The notes below the pieces were generated by a model. It did not search any database. It was given only the letters and a program-made list of their open reading frames with translations, and was not told the DNA's origin. From NCBI GenBank assembly GCA_031412335.1, contig JANOCT010000008.1:8163-72162 (forward strand): DNA of 64,000 nucleotides. Reading direction: 5' to 3'. Made by a program: the position numbers and the translations under genes. Below are positions 35,445-45,238 of the stretch, piece after piece (the first letter of the stretch is position 1; each line of letters opens with the position of its first letter). The DNA is from JBBQYA01 sp031412335 (GTDB lineage: Bacteria > Bacteroidota > Bacteroidia > Sphingobacteriales > Sphingobacteriaceae).

Positions 35445-36563
35445 TTAACGAGCTAGGAGCCAAGCGTCTTTTTTAATATCACGTCTTGCAATTTTGAGAG
35501 CTGCCAATGCTTCTTTTTTATCAGAAAATGCACCAAGACTAATACGAATTGGCCCACCGTTAGAATCATGCATTATAGAAGCATAAGTTCCATTGGCTTG
35601 CATTTTTTCAATTACTCTGCTGGCTTCGAATACAGTTTTAAATGATCCTCCTACAATCTCATACAAATCTGAATCGGTAAAATGTACAGGTGAAGTTTTA
35701 ACAGAATCAGATTGTAAAGTATCAGCTAGAATTTCTTTTTGTATATTAAAGGAGCTATTTATTTTTCTGTTAAAATCAGGATTAGTAACTTCTTCGACGT
35801 AAACCTGAATTAATGGGCCAGTTCCAGTTACAAAAGAGTCAGCTACAAATTCTTCTAAATTATTAAATAAAGTATTCTCATTCTCTTGATTTGTAGGATA
35901 TTGATTTTCTGTACTTTGCTTATCATCATTTAGAGATTCAAACAGTGTATCAACAGACCACATCGATGCAAGATTATATTGATTTAATTCATTTTTATAT
36001 TGAAACAGAATGAATCCTAAACCAATTAAAAATATAAGCGAAGCAGCAACGGCAAATAAACTTCGTTTGCGACCTGGAGTTTTTTGAATCTGATGATCTT
36101 GATTATCATTTAACAAACTATTAAGTCGATCCATTTTGTTTTCGCGTTTAATTAAAAACGCATTTACATTACTCAAACCAAAAGAATCTATCAGATAATT
36201 TTGATTTTGGGACGGCTCAAAAGCGATGCTTTCAATTCTTGGAATTAGTTTTCCAATATTGGCAAAATCAAATGGCCGGTTATTTTCCAATGCTTTCAAC
36301 ACATCATTTGAAAAACGCTCTACGAAATACAATGCTGAATCGTAAGAAATTTGATGTTTTCGGGCAATATAATTGGTAAGCAAACCATCATTATGATGCA
36401 AATTTCTATTAAAAGCTATCCTTTTGTGCGGTGGCCTAATGGTATTTAATGGTCCAATAAGTACAGCAGAAGCTCTACTTGCTACAAAACCACCTAATCC
36501 TGGAACGATAACGCAGTTGTGCTCAAATAATAATTCGTGGATATACTGCGGAATATTCATCAT
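35445..36563 (-). CDS. HU-CCDC81/SPOR domain inner-membrane protein
   Basis: 372 residues. Two tandem HU-like CCDC81 domains (MNIPQYIHELLFEHNCVIVPGLGGFVASRASAVL ... IAFNRNLHHNDGLLTNYIARKHQISYDSAL; then FDFANIGKLIPRIESIAFEPS) form the cytoplasmic part; a membrane segment lies near 168-188 (SLFAVAASLIFLIGLGFILFQY); an acidic periplasmic linker ends in a SPOR domain (SDLYEIVGGSFKTVFEASRVIEKM ... GGPIRISLGAFSDKKEALAALKIAR). SPOR binds glycan strands lacking stem peptides at the division septum. Domain order is standard for Bacteroidota. It lies immediately before exbB-exbD-tonB. Confidence 0.9.
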   Translation of the reverse strand: MMNIPQYIHELLFEHNCVIVPGLGGFVASRASAVLIGPLNTIRPPHKRIAFNRNLHHNDGLLTNYIARKHQISYDSALYFVERFSNDVLKALENNRPFDFANIGKLIPRIESIAFEPSQNQNYLIDSFGLSNVNAFLIKRENKMDRLNSLLNDNQDHQIQKTPGRKRSLFAVAASLIFLIGLGFILFQYKNELNQYNLASMWSVDTLFESLNDDKQSTENQYPTNQENENTLFNNLEEFVADSFVTGTGPLIQVYVEEVTNPDFNRKINSSFNIQKEILADTLQSDSVKTSPVHFTDSDLYEIVGGSFKTVFEASRVIEKMQANGTYASIMHDSNGGPIRISLGAFSDKKEALAALKIARRDIKKDAWLLAR

Positions 36564-36640
36564 GGTGTAAATTTAATTTTTAATCTAATAATCTCAACAA
36601 TTTATGAAAATAATTAGCAAAAACGTGAAATTTTGTTTTT

Positions 36641-36713
36641 AGCCCGGATTGAAGCGATATCCTTTTTTCAATTTTTTATTAAAAAAAGATAAAGCTGAAA
36701 GCCGAAATAGCTT
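36641..36713. repeat. Intergenic hairpin repeat, copy C
   Basis: Reads AGCCCGGATTGAAGCGATATCC, a T-tract, then AAAAAAAGATAAAGCTGAAAGC and GAAATAGCTT. The ends and the T/A tracts pair into an imperfect hairpin. It shares order and motifs with the copies at 41695-41799 and 46128-46235 (GCGGCATCC, T-tract, A-tract, GATATAGCG, GCCCGG). I recognise this as a repeat type spread through Bacteroidota intergenic regions. Confidence 0.6.
36681..36713 (-). terminator. Probable terminator of the barrel protein gene
   Basis: On the minus strand AAGCT (36713-36709) pairs with AGCTT (36696-36692), with an inner ATTTC/GGCTTTC loop, followed by TATC and seven T residues (36687-36681). It lies just after the stop at 36727 and within repeat copy C, which would make the repeat a terminator. 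Confidence 0.45.
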
Positions 36714-36726
36714 AAAATTTTAATAA

Positions 36727-38352
36727 TTAAAAAGAAAACGTAACTCCACCTAATGCATTAAAGCCATAGCTTTCATAATTTCTCCACAATTGGTATTTAG
36801 ATGAGGTAAGATTGTTGAGATTTACAAATGCTGATAATGTTTTAGAGTATCGATATTCAATTCCAAGGTTTAAATCTGCATAGCCTTTTAACTGGATAAA
36901 TGAATTGGTGTTAAAGTTAATAATTGCGTTTCGCTGGCCAACATAAAACAAAGATGTGCGGATTATAAATTTATCAACAAAATTATAACTAGCGCTAATT
37001 TCTGCCCGAGATCCAGGTTTATGCCATGCTCGTGCCACTTTTTTAAGTGAATATGCATCTAGTCGAATACTTCCGTATAATCTTAATTTCTCTGATTGCT
37101 GATAATTTAATTCAGTGGTAAGACTGGTTATTCCAATATTGCCATCATCATAAATTACTTTAAATTTTCTTTCGTCTGTAGAATCATTAACAAAGAAAGC
37201 CAAGTTCTTTACACTTTTTACACCGGCCCATGCTTTAAAAGAAAAGTTACTACCTAAACTTCCTTTCAATCCACCATAGAAATGCAAATTTTCGATCGTA
37301 TTTCTTAAATTTAGATTAGGAGCTAAAAATTGATTTTCATTACTGAAATTTCTAAGCGAATTTTTTGCAACATCTCCTGTAATTCCTGTAAAAGCAACAA
37401 CTTTTTCTTCAACAATATTTACGGATGCATAAGCTGATGGAAAAAAGTGTGTTTTTTTAATAAAGCCAGATTCAGATGCAAGTATAAATCCTGCTTTAAT
37501 CGAGAATACATCTTGGGTAAAATGAAAAGAGGGAGCAATTTTGAAAATTGTATTTTTTATTGTTCTTACATCTTTAGAATTCGTTGCATCTAAACTAATA
37601 TCAATTTCTGCTTTAAATTCATCAATGTTTTTGTTCAAATGCAAACCAGCTAACACATTGTTTTCTTTAGCTTTATATAAATCAGAAAAAGAATAGCCAC
37701 TTATTTTTGCAGCATAACCTAAGGTGTATTCATTGGTTTCGGTATTATATATTTCAGCTTCGCCGCCAATGGTTTGATACCGCTGTTTTAAATTATTTTT
37801 AAAATTATCAGAATTGAATTTATTTTCATCAAAACCATAAAATTTAGAAGCATTTCTATCATAAAATACATTTCCACTTATTTGTTGTTTTCCTAACAAC
37901 GTTTTACCGAATACACTAAATTTATCGGTGCTGAAATCTCTAGCATTTTTTCCGTTGGATGATAGATGTTTTAATGAAACACCATATTGGTTTTTCGTAT
38001 CGCGAGTGTTTGCAACATAAAGTTCGCCTAGGGCAGTTGTTATATTTCCAAAACCACCTTTTAAATATCCTTTATAAAGCTTTGTAATGCTTTCAGACTT
38101 CATTTTCTCAGGAGGCAAACCGATGATGGAGATAGTTTGGTCTAACTTTTTGTCCGAAAATTTATATGATGCTTGAGGCTCTGCATTTTTTATTTCAAAT
38201 ACTTCTGGATTGGCTCGAAGCCTGATTCCTTCTGCTAATATTGCTTTGTACGGTCTGATTACATCGATATCTTCCGAAAGATTTTTTTGTGCGTATGCAA
38301 TGGCTGTATTGCATAAAATTATAGCAATTGGAATAAATGATTTCCTTTTCAT
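36727..38352 (-). CDS. Outer-membrane beta-barrel protein, TonB-receptor-like barrel without plug
   Basis: 541 residues. Signal peptide about 1-21 (ending AIAYAQ). The N-terminal part (KNLSEDIDVIRPYKAILAEGIRLRANPEVFEIKNAEPQASYKF) is short and lacks a plug; the rest is about twenty alternating strands ending in GALGGVTFSF-like sequence with a C-terminal Phe, as in outer-membrane barrels. Databases usually name such proteins TonB-dependent receptors, but the missing plug makes that doubtful. It follows the TPR gene by 7 bp, a fixed pairing in many Bacteroidota. Confidence 0.82.
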   Translation of the reverse strand: MKRKSFIPIAIILCNTAIAYAQKNLSEDIDVIRPYKAILAEGIRLRANPEVFEIKNAEPQASYKFSDKKLDQTISIIGLPPEKMKSESITKLYKGYLKGGFGNITTALGELYVANTRDTKNQYGVSLKHLSSNGKNARDFSTDKFSVFGKTLLGKQQISGNVFYDRNASKFYGFDENKFNSDNFKNNLKQRYQTIGGEAEIYNTETNEYTLGYAAKISGYSFSDLYKAKENNVLAGLHLNKNIDEFKAEIDISLDATNSKDVRTIKNTIFKIAPSFHFTQDVFSIKAGFILASESGFIKKTHFFPSAYASVNIVEEKVVAFTGITGDVAKNSLRNFSNENQFLAPNLNLRNTIENLHFYGGLKGSLGSNFSFKAWAGVKSVKNLAFFVNDSTDERKFKVIYDDGNIGITSLTTELNYQQSEKLRLYGSIRLDAYSLKKVARAWHKPGSRAEISASYNFVDKFIIRTSLFYVGQRNAIINFNTNSFIQLKGYADLNLGIEYRYSKTLSAFVNLNNLTSSKYQLWRNYESYGFNALGGVTFSF

Positions 38353-38359
38353 AATAGAT

Positions 38360-41300
38360 TTAATTATCCAATTTATTTAATTCATCTAACTTTTTTCTGG
38401 CTTCAGGTTTTATTTCATCATCCCCTTCATAATTATCTAAAACACTTTGTAAGGTGCTTTTTGCCTGAAAATTATCTCCTTGTTTCGTATAAATATCACC
38501 TAATAATAAAAAGGATTTACCAATCCAGTAATCGTAAGATGGAATATCATTTATAATAACAAAACTCATTTTTTTCGCATCATCTAATTTATTTTTATTG
38601 AATAAATCTAAAGCAATAAAATATCGTGATTCTGCACCAACAATAGTAGTAGTAGCTGTTGCAACGGTTTTAAAATAATTAATGGCAGCAATAGTATCTT
38701 TTTTGCCTAGTAATGATTTTCCTGCAAATAATCCAGCCAAATTTCGCTCGTCGGTAGATGTTTTATCGTATTCTATTACTTTTTTTGCAAATAATAATGT
38801 GCTATCAAAATTTCGTTCACCTTCGTAGCAACTCATTAAATTATTTATAGCGAAACCATAGGTTTCTTTTAATTGTGAATTATTTTGCAACTGATTTAAA
38901 TATGATTTTGCTGCCGGGCAATTTTGTTGTTGAACTAAAATGCGCGCTGTATAAACCAAAGACTTCTCATTATAAAAGGTGTTTCCGCTTGAGAGAACCA
39001 CTTTAAAGTCGTTTAAAGCATTTGAATAATCCTTTAATTGCAAATAACTTTCTCCACGATAATAATGTGCATCTGTAGCAAAATAGCCAGATGGATAATT
39101 TTTTAAATATGTACTAAAAGAATTGATACTACCAGAAAAATTACTTTTAAGATATTTGGAGTTGGCAGCTTGAAAACTAATTGAATCTTTTTGTGGTGCA
39201 CTAATACTGGAATTTGGAGTGCCAGCTGAGTAGTTTAAAAATCCATCTGCATCGCCTTTTCCAATATAAATATTACGAATAGCTTGCATGGCTTCTTTTG
39301 ATTCTGGCGAGCCACTATAATTAGAAACTACTTTTTTATACTCGCTTAATGCTTTATCATCTTCATTTAAATTATATGAAATTAAACCAAGATTTAAATA
39401 AGCACGAGGCACTAAATTACTTTTAGGATAGCTGCTAACAAACTGATTGAAAGCAGTTCTGGCACTAGATGATTCGTTAGTAAATAAATACGTTGCGGCA
39501 ATTTCAAATTTTGCATCATCAGCATAATTTGATGATGGATATTTATTGAGTAAATTTTGTAAAGCAGTAATCTTTGTGCTACTCTGATTTTGTAAACCAT
39601 TGATGATTGCCCGTTGGTATAAAGCATAATCAGTGCCGGAGGCATTTAGATTTATAATCTTATTATACTGATTTACTGCTTTTTCATAATTTTTTAAAGC
39701 AAAAGCGCAATCTCCTGATCGCAAAATTGCATCATTGGTTAATCGTTTATCTGTTTCAGGATTTGCTAAATACTTGTCAAACCAATTAGCTGCCGATCCA
39801 TAATTTTCTTGACTGAAATATGCATAACCCAAGTTGTAGTTTGCCTTTTTAAACACATTAGTTTCTGATGCAGATGCAGTAGCTAAAAATTGTTGATATC
39901 CGCTAATTGCAGTTTGTGTTAAACCATTTTCTAAATTACTTTCTGCTTTCCAATAGGTTGCTAACGAGGTAATTAGTTTGTCGTTTCCATTTTTAATAGC
40001 TTTGTCAAATAAAGAAATTGCAGCTTTAAAATCTTTTAAGTTAAATAATTCAACACCTCTAAAATAATTAGCTTGTTGATATGCCTGCAACGCTGATTTA
40101 GATTTTGGATTTACTGTCTCTAATAAGTCTAATGCTTCCTGATAATTTTTCGAACCGGCTAATGCTTCACCTAAATAAGCTTTGGCCTCATTCGTGTTTT
40201 CATCATTAGGATATTTTTTAATGTAATCACGAAATGTAGCAACTGCAACCTCATTAAAATTTAATTCATATGATAATTTACCGTAATTCAATACACCTTC
40301 ACGGGTTAGTTTTTCATCTGCCGATTGCTTCGCAACTTTTTGAAATGCATTTCTTGCGCTTTGTTTATTATTTTGTTTTAAAAATGCGTTACCCAAAACA
40401 TATAAACCATTTTGAGCAAATATTCCGGTTGAGTCTGCAAGTCGCTCCAAACTTTTTATTGCATTTCCATAATCTGCAGCTTGATAATTTGCATAACCGA
40501 TTTGATATAAATCTTGAGCATTTAATAGTTTAATACTATCGTTTTTTAAAAAACCGTTATAAAATTCACGGGCTTTTCGATAATCTGATTTTTTGAAATA
40601 TGCACTACCTACCAATCTGTACATTGCAGATTCATTTTTAGGATTAGTAGTTTTTAAAACAGGCAACGAATATGCAATTAACTCATCATATTTTGCGGTT
40701 TGATAATAAATCTGAGCAATATAATAGGGAACCAAGTTGCCATAAATTTTAGAATCTTTTAAACTCGAAAAAGTCTCTAATGCAGTTGGATAATCCTTTT
40801 CTACATAGGCAGTATAGGCATAATAATAAGATGCCGGATATCCATATTTGGTAGAACTACCACGAACATCTCTGAAAAAACCTTTAGCTTTTTTATAGTC
40901 TTTTTGCATAAAATAACTATATCCGATTTTAAATTTGTATTCAAGGCGTTCTGCATCGCTCAATGCATACATATCTGCTTTTTCAAACCATTCTACAGCA
41001 TCTCTAAAATTATTTTGACGATAATAAAATTTACCTAATCTAAAAAAAGCTGATTTAGCTAATGCATTTTCAGGATATTTTTCAACGAAATCAAGCATAA
41101 GAAATTCAGCCTGATCGTTGAATAATTCCATTGCACATAAAGCTTGATAAAAGGTTGAATTAATGCGTAATAAATTAATGTTATCACGATCAGCAGGTGT
41201 GAATTGAATAGCTTGAGCACTTTTATCTACTTTTTCAAACTCAAGCTGTGCAACCCCGAATTTTTCTTTATCAAATAATTCCAGGGCATTTCTATATTGT

Positions 41301-41395
41301 AAATTGATGGTGTAAACAGAAGTTTGCTGGGCAAACGAATAAACCACAGACCCGATAAGGAGTAATAGTGGCAGTACAGCTTTTTTTATGTTCAT
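38360..41395 (-). CDS. Large periplasmic TPR protein
   Basis: 1011 residues with a signal peptide (MNIKKAVLPLLLLIGSVVYSFAQ) and about twenty tetratricopeptide repeats (for example ALCAMELFNDQAEFLMLDFVEKYPENALAKSAFFRLGKFYYRQNNF, and YPSSNYADDAKFEIAATYLF), several with the NAxxxLGxAYFxxxxYxxA spacing of YbgF/BamD-like repeats. It should act as a periplasmic or outer-membrane scaffold. It is cotranscribed with the barrel gene and preceded by a good Bacteroidota promoter at 41459-41491. Confidence 0.88.
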   Translation of the reverse strand: MNIKKAVLPLLLLIGSVVYSFAQQTSVYTINLQYRNALELFDKEKFGVAQLEFEKVDKSAQAIQFTPADRDNINLLRINSTFYQALCAMELFNDQAEFLMLDFVEKYPENALAKSAFFRLGKFYYRQNNFRDAVEWFEKADMYALSDAERLEYKFKIGYSYFMQKDYKKAKGFFRDVRGSSTKYGYPASYYYAYTAYVEKDYPTALETFSSLKDSKIYGNLVPYYIAQIYYQTAKYDELIAYSLPVLKTTNPKNESAMYRLVGSAYFKKSDYRKAREFYNGFLKNDSIKLLNAQDLYQIGYANYQAADYGNAIKSLERLADSTGIFAQNGLYVLGNAFLKQNNKQSARNAFQKVAKQSADEKLTREGVLNYGKLSYELNFNEVAVATFRDYIKKYPNDENTNEAKAYLGEALAGSKNYQEALDLLETVNPKSKSALQAYQQANYFRGVELFNLKDFKAAISLFDKAIKNGNDKLITSLATYWKAESNLENGLTQTAISGYQQFLATASASETNVFKKANYNLGYAYFSQENYGSAANWFDKYLANPETDKRLTNDAILRSGDCAFALKNYEKAVNQYNKIINLNASGTDYALYQRAIINGLQNQSSTKITALQNLLNKYPSSNYADDAKFEIAATYLFTNESSSARTAFNQFVSSYPKSNLVPRAYLNLGLISYNLNEDDKALSEYKKVVSNYSGSPESKEAMQAIRNIYIGKGDADGFLNYSAGTPNSSISAPQKDSISFQAANSKYLKSNFSGSINSFSTYLKNYPSGYFATDAHYYRGESYLQLKDYSNALNDFKVVLSSGNTFYNEKSLVYTARILVQQQNCPAAKSYLNQLQNNSQLKETYGFAINNLMSCYEGERNFDSTLLFAKKVIEYDKTSTDERNLAGLFAGKSLLGKKDTIAAINYFKTVATATTTIVGAESRYFIALDLFNKNKLDDAKKMSFVIINDIPSYDYWIGKSFLLLGDIYTKQGDNFQAKSTLQSVLDNYEGDDEIKPEARKKLDELNKLDN

Positions 41396-41458
41396 ATTTT
41401 TCCTGATACAGCAGTATCCGTTCCAAGATCTATTAGTTTGATTGCTGCATTAACGTCG

Positions 41459-41491
41459 CAAACTTAGGGAAATATTGCAGCAAGGGTCAAA
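41459..41491 (-). promoter_or_regulatory. Promoter of the TPR-barrel operon
   Basis: On the minus strand TTTG (41488-41491), 21 bases, then TAAGTTTG (41459-41466). Both elements match the Bacteroidota -33/-7 consensus (TTTG, TAnnTTTG) with allowed spacing. Transcription should begin near 41452, about 57 bases before the ATG. Confidence 0.65.
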
Positions 41492-41694
41492 AATATATGT
41501 TAACAGCTGGGGAGAACGATCTTGAAATTGTAAATTTTTAATAACGAATTTAAATTTTTAAAATCTTTGAAAATAGCTTAACGTTTATTTGTTTATTTAT
41601 TTAAACCCATTTCATAATTTAATTAATTTTTTATTGATTTTATTTTTTCTGCATTTTATAGATTAAAAACATGAAAATCAATATGTTGTATTTA

Positions 41695-41799
41695 GTTTGG
41701 GGCTTGCCCTGAAAAACGGGCCGGGCTATTCGCTTTATCTTTTTTGATTTAATTGTTTTTTAATGGAAAAAAAGGATGCCGCTACTATCCCTAAGCCTT
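41695..41799. repeat. Intergenic hairpin repeat, copy A
   Basis: About 105 bp nearly identical to the reverse complement of 46128-46235. Shared blocks are TTTGGGGCTT, GAAAAACGGGCCGGGCTATT, CGCT-TATCTTTTTT, TTTAATTGTTTTTTAA, GGAAAAAAAGGATGCCGCT and CTAAGCCTT. Differences are a few substitutions and small gaps. Confidence 0.85.
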
Positions 41800-41887
41800 A
41801 CTACCTTGATGTTAAATTATTCTTTATTGAATTAGATCTCGTAATGAGTATTATTTTAAGAATAACAAATTCAAATCTTTTAATAAT

Positions 41888-41930
41888 TTCTTTGTGAGCC
41901 TTATTTTCTTTGAGCCTTTGTGGTTCAAAT
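41888..41930. repeat. Short CTTTGTG/CTTTGAG direct repeats
   Basis: CTTTGTGAGCC, CTTTGAGCC and CTTTGTGG follow each other directly after the TonB receptor stop. Such arrays are common low-complexity intergenic sequence in Bacteroidota. Confidence 0.5.
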
Positions 41931-41931
41931 C

Positions 41932-44235
41932 TTAAAAAGTAAAACTTGCTCCTACACTTGGCAAAAAGGGCAATTGGTTTTTTCGGGTATATCTCAAAGC
42001 GTCGAAATAGAAAATATTTTCTCTGTTTAGAATATTTGTAATTCCAGCTGATATTTCTAGTTTAGAATATTTACTTAATTGAAATCCTTTTTTTCCAGAA
42101 ACATCCATTCTGATAAAATTTGGAAGCCTTTCACCATTCAATTCTGCATTAATTATACCAATGTTCCCATTTTCTGAAACGTAATTGGTATTTATGGCAT
42201 TTCCAAAAATAATTTGTTCATAAATACCTTGTGTTTGCGTAAATGGAAAGCCGGAACCAAAATTATAACGGATACTTACCTCCCAATCTTCTTTTTTACC
42301 AAACGTATAAGTACTTAATAAATTAATATTATGTCTTCGATCATAAAATGGTCGATACGTTCGTATTTCATCTTTTCGTATTACTTGTCCAATAGAATAA
42401 ACTAGATTTAAATAAAAGTTACCTTTTCTGTATGTTCCCGAAAAATCTAAACCACGTGCATAGCCTCGCTCTACAATAATATCTTTTCGTAAATAATCTG
42501 GTATGGTGTCGTTAGGGCCATTATCTGGGTAAATTTTATCACGATTGGTATTGGTTAATTGGCTGAAATTTTTATAATATCCTTCAACATTTACCAATAA
42601 ATTTGGAAGTACATCCCATTCAAAGCCAACGATTAAATGCTCTGCTTTTTGAAGTTTTGAATTCACTTCATCACCTCTAAAATCATCTTGAAGGTTATCA
42701 GTTCCTGAAAGAAATCCATAAAATAAATTCACAACATCCCTGTCGGAATTAGCACTTAATAAATTCTGAGAATAAAATCCTCCAGCAGTTTTTAATCGAA
42801 GTTTTTCAGTCAATAAATATTTTGCTCCCAAACGTGGCTCTGGCGAGAATTCAGATAAAGAAGCATAATAATGTCCACGCAAACTTGGCTCTACAATTAA
42901 TCGCCCTTGCTTGTATTTGTAACTAACAAATCCTGCTATTTCAGTAGTAAAATCCTCCTGTTGTACATTAAGATTAAATGGATTCGTGAATTTGTAATCG
43001 GTATTAAATCCAAAAACTTCGAACCCATATCTTAAATCATCATCACCTAAAAAATAGGTGTAATCTATACCACCAGTAAAACCGCCTATTGAACTAAAAC
43101 GTGGTTTTCCATCTTGTTCTTCTAAAGTAATTTTATAATTCGTGTACGAAAAATATGCATTAATTAAAGCAGATGAAGCTTCAGGAACAATTACAAAATT
43201 AACACCGCCACCGGCTGATTTCCAATTGATTCTGGTGGCGTCAGAATAATTTACTCGATCAGTAAAATTAAAACCAAATAAATTAACTTTACTACCATTA
43301 TTACCTGAAATGGAAAGTTTAGCATAAATATCGGTGAAATTAAATGGCAAACCTGCTGTGTCAACATAACTATAAATACTTTTAGAGGTTTGTTCTAAAT
43401 AAGAGGTTTTTCCTGTAATCAAAAAAGTTGTACTTGGTTTACCTTCTTTGTATTTACTTAATGGTCCTTCTAATAATATTTTTGAACTGAAAGGACTTGC
43501 ACCAACTTTACCAGCAACACGATTTTTATTTCCATCTCTGGTAGTAATGTCCATAATTGCAGAAATTCTACCTCCATATCTAGCACCAAAACCGCCTGTG
43601 TATACATCAACATTTTTGATAATATCAGTTTCAAAAACAGAAAATAAACCAATAGAATGGAATGGATTGTAAATAGTCATTCCATCTAAAATCACTTTAT
43701 TTTGTATCGGCGAGCCACCCCGAATATATAACTGACCACCTTGGTCGCCAGAGAAAATAACGCCTGGAATAACTTGAAGATACTGCGCCAAATCTGGTTC
43801 GCTACCAACTGAAGGGATTTGTAAAATTTGCTTAGGAGTAATTTTAGTAACAGATATTTGTACTTTATTTACTTGTTCTGAACGCTCACCGGAAATACTA
43901 ACTTCTTTTAAATTAATTTTTATGGGAACTAAATAAAGATTTTTTGTAACCCGTTCATTTGCTTTTAGTTCTACCTGAATTTCAACAGTATCAAAGCCAA
44001 TAGTTCTACAAACTAATCTATAACTACCTGGCTTTAATTTAGATATAGAATAAAAACCATTTACATCAGTGGTTGCACCAATGCTGGTTCCTTTCAAACT
44101 TACTCCACTAAATATAATAGGTTCGCCGTTTTCTTTATCATAAACAAAACCTCGAATTTCTGAATTTTGGGCATACGCGCTAAAGGGTAGAAGAAATAGA
44201 AAAAGTATGCGAATTGACTTTAAAAAATTAACCAT
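41932..44235 (-). CDS. TonB-dependent receptor with carboxypeptidase-regulatory domain
   Basis: 767 residues. Signal peptide about 1-22 (PFSAYAQ); CarboxypepD_reg-like domain about 25-110 (GEPIIFSGVSLKGTSIGATTDVNGFYSISKLKPGSYRLV); plug about 125-235 (IPSVGSEPDLAQYLQVIPGVIFSGDQGGQLYIRGGSPIQNKVILDGMTIYNPFHSIGLFSVFETDIIKNVDVYTGGFGARYGG); then a barrel ending GASFTF. No SusD-like or DUF4249 partner is adjacent, unlike the receptor at 1648. The gene is flanked upstream by pyrB (60 bp), so it may read through from the pyrimidine operon. The substrate is unknown. Confidence 0.93.
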   Translation of the reverse strand: MVNFLKSIRILFLFLLPFSAYAQNSEIRGFVYDKENGEPIIFSGVSLKGTSIGATTDVNGFYSISKLKPGSYRLVCRTIGFDTVEIQVELKANERVTKNLYLVPIKINLKEVSISGERSEQVNKVQISVTKITPKQILQIPSVGSEPDLAQYLQVIPGVIFSGDQGGQLYIRGGSPIQNKVILDGMTIYNPFHSIGLFSVFETDIIKNVDVYTGGFGARYGGRISAIMDITTRDGNKNRVAGKVGASPFSSKILLEGPLSKYKEGKPSTTFLITGKTSYLEQTSKSIYSYVDTAGLPFNFTDIYAKLSISGNNGSKVNLFGFNFTDRVNYSDATRINWKSAGGGVNFVIVPEASSALINAYFSYTNYKITLEEQDGKPRFSSIGGFTGGIDYTYFLGDDDLRYGFEVFGFNTDYKFTNPFNLNVQQEDFTTEIAGFVSYKYKQGRLIVEPSLRGHYYASLSEFSPEPRLGAKYLLTEKLRLKTAGGFYSQNLLSANSDRDVVNLFYGFLSGTDNLQDDFRGDEVNSKLQKAEHLIVGFEWDVLPNLLVNVEGYYKNFSQLTNTNRDKIYPDNGPNDTIPDYLRKDIIVERGYARGLDFSGTYRKGNFYLNLVYSIGQVIRKDEIRTYRPFYDRRHNINLLSTYTFGKKEDWEVSIRYNFGSGFPFTQTQGIYEQIIFGNAINTNYVSENGNIGIINAELNGERLPNFIRMDVSGKKGFQLSKYSKLEISAGITNILNRENIFYFDALRYTRKNQLPFLPSVGASFTF

Positions 44236-44295
44236 AGTATTTATACAATCGCAAGGTAAGAGAAATCCTTCAGTTTGAAATTGAATCCTAAAAAA

Positions 44296-45222
44296 TTAAT
44301 TTTTTTGTCCGCTTAATAAATAAAGTACTGCCATACGGATGGCAACCCCATTTTCAACTTGATCAAGAATTGCCGCTTGAGGTGAATCTGCAACTTCGGA
44401 ACTTATCTCAACTCCTCGGTTTATTGGACCCGGATGTAGAATGGTTATTTTTTTATCCAATTTATGCAAAATTTCAGCAGTTAAGCCATATTGCATCGTG
44501 TATTCTCTTAAGCTAGGAAAATATTTTATTTCTTGTCTTTCTAATTGAATGCGAAGCATGTTGGCAACATCGCACCATTCTAATGCCTTTATCAAATTAG
44601 TTTCCACAGAAACTCCAAGAGAATGAATGTAACGGGGCAGGAGGGTTGCTGGTCCACAAACTTTAACCTCTGCACCCAGTTTTTTTAAACATAAAATATT
44701 GGAAAGTGCCACACGGCTATGCATAATATCTCCAACAATAACTACTTTTTTACCTGCAACATCACCTAATTTTTCACGGATAGAGAAAGCATCAAGCAAT
44801 GCTTGAGTAGGATGTTCATGAGCACCATCTCCAGCATTAATTATTTGAGCACTAATATGTTTGGATAAAAAAACAGCAGCACCAGCGTATGGATGGCGCA
44901 TTACAACCATGTCAACTTTCATCGCTAAAATATTATTAACCGTATCAATTAATGTTTCACCTTTAGATACTGACGAAGAAGATGCAGCAAAATTAATTAC
45001 ATCTGCGGAAAGTCGTTTTTGGGCAAGTTCAAAAGAAAGTTTTGTGCGAGTAGAGTTTTCAAAAAATAAATTGGCAATAGTGATGTCGCGTAGTGAAGGA
45101 ACTTTTTTAATTGGGCGATTTAATACACTTTTAAAATTATCAGCAGTTTCAAAAATCATTTGAATATCCTGTTCGTTGATTTCTTTAATTCCTAAAAGAT
45201 GTCGTACGCTTAGTTTATTCAT
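44296..45222 (-). CDS. pyrB: Aspartate carbamoyltransferase catalytic subunit
   Basis: 308 residues from the ATG at 45222 (MNKLSVRHLLGIKEI); the frame extends to a TTG at 45234, not used. Carbamoyl-phosphate binding FFENSTRTKLSFE, HPTQALLDAF and the aspartate-loop ILHPGPINRGVEI are intact. It makes carbamoyl-aspartate in pyrimidine synthesis. No regulatory chain gene (pyrI) is adjacent; PyrR is encoded 16 bp upstream, so control is likely at the RNA level or by UMP. Confidence 0.96.
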   Translation of the reverse strand: MNKLSVRHLLGIKEINEQDIQMIFETADNFKSVLNRPIKKVPSLRDITIANLFFENSTRTKLSFELAQKRLSADVINFAASSSSVSKGETLIDTVNNILAMKVDMVVMRHPYAGAAVFLSKHISAQIINAGDGAHEHPTQALLDAFSIREKLGDVAGKKVVIVGDIMHSRVALSNILCLKKLGAEVKVCGPATLLPRYIHSLGVSVETNLIKALEWCDVANMLRIQLERQEIKYFPSLREYTMQYGLTAEILHKLDKKITILHPGPINRGVEISSEVADSPQAAILDQVENGVAIRMAVLYLLSGQKN

Positions 45223-45238
45223 TTCAAATTTCAATTAA

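Larger units (their letters stand above)
41396..41931. other. Intergenic region between TPR and TonB receptor genes
   Basis: 536 bp holding the TPR promoter (41459-41491), an A/T-rich stretch, hairpin repeat copy A (41695-41799) and CACAAAG/CTCAAAG direct repeats next to the receptor stop (41888-41930). A 44-codon open frame at 41763-41897 overlaps the repeat and looks spurious. Confidence 0.7.

Noticed and set aside
41763..41897. 44-codon open frame between the TPR and TonB receptor genes
   Set aside because: Starts inside hairpin repeat copy A, has no recognisable family and its frame is not shared by the homologous copy B.
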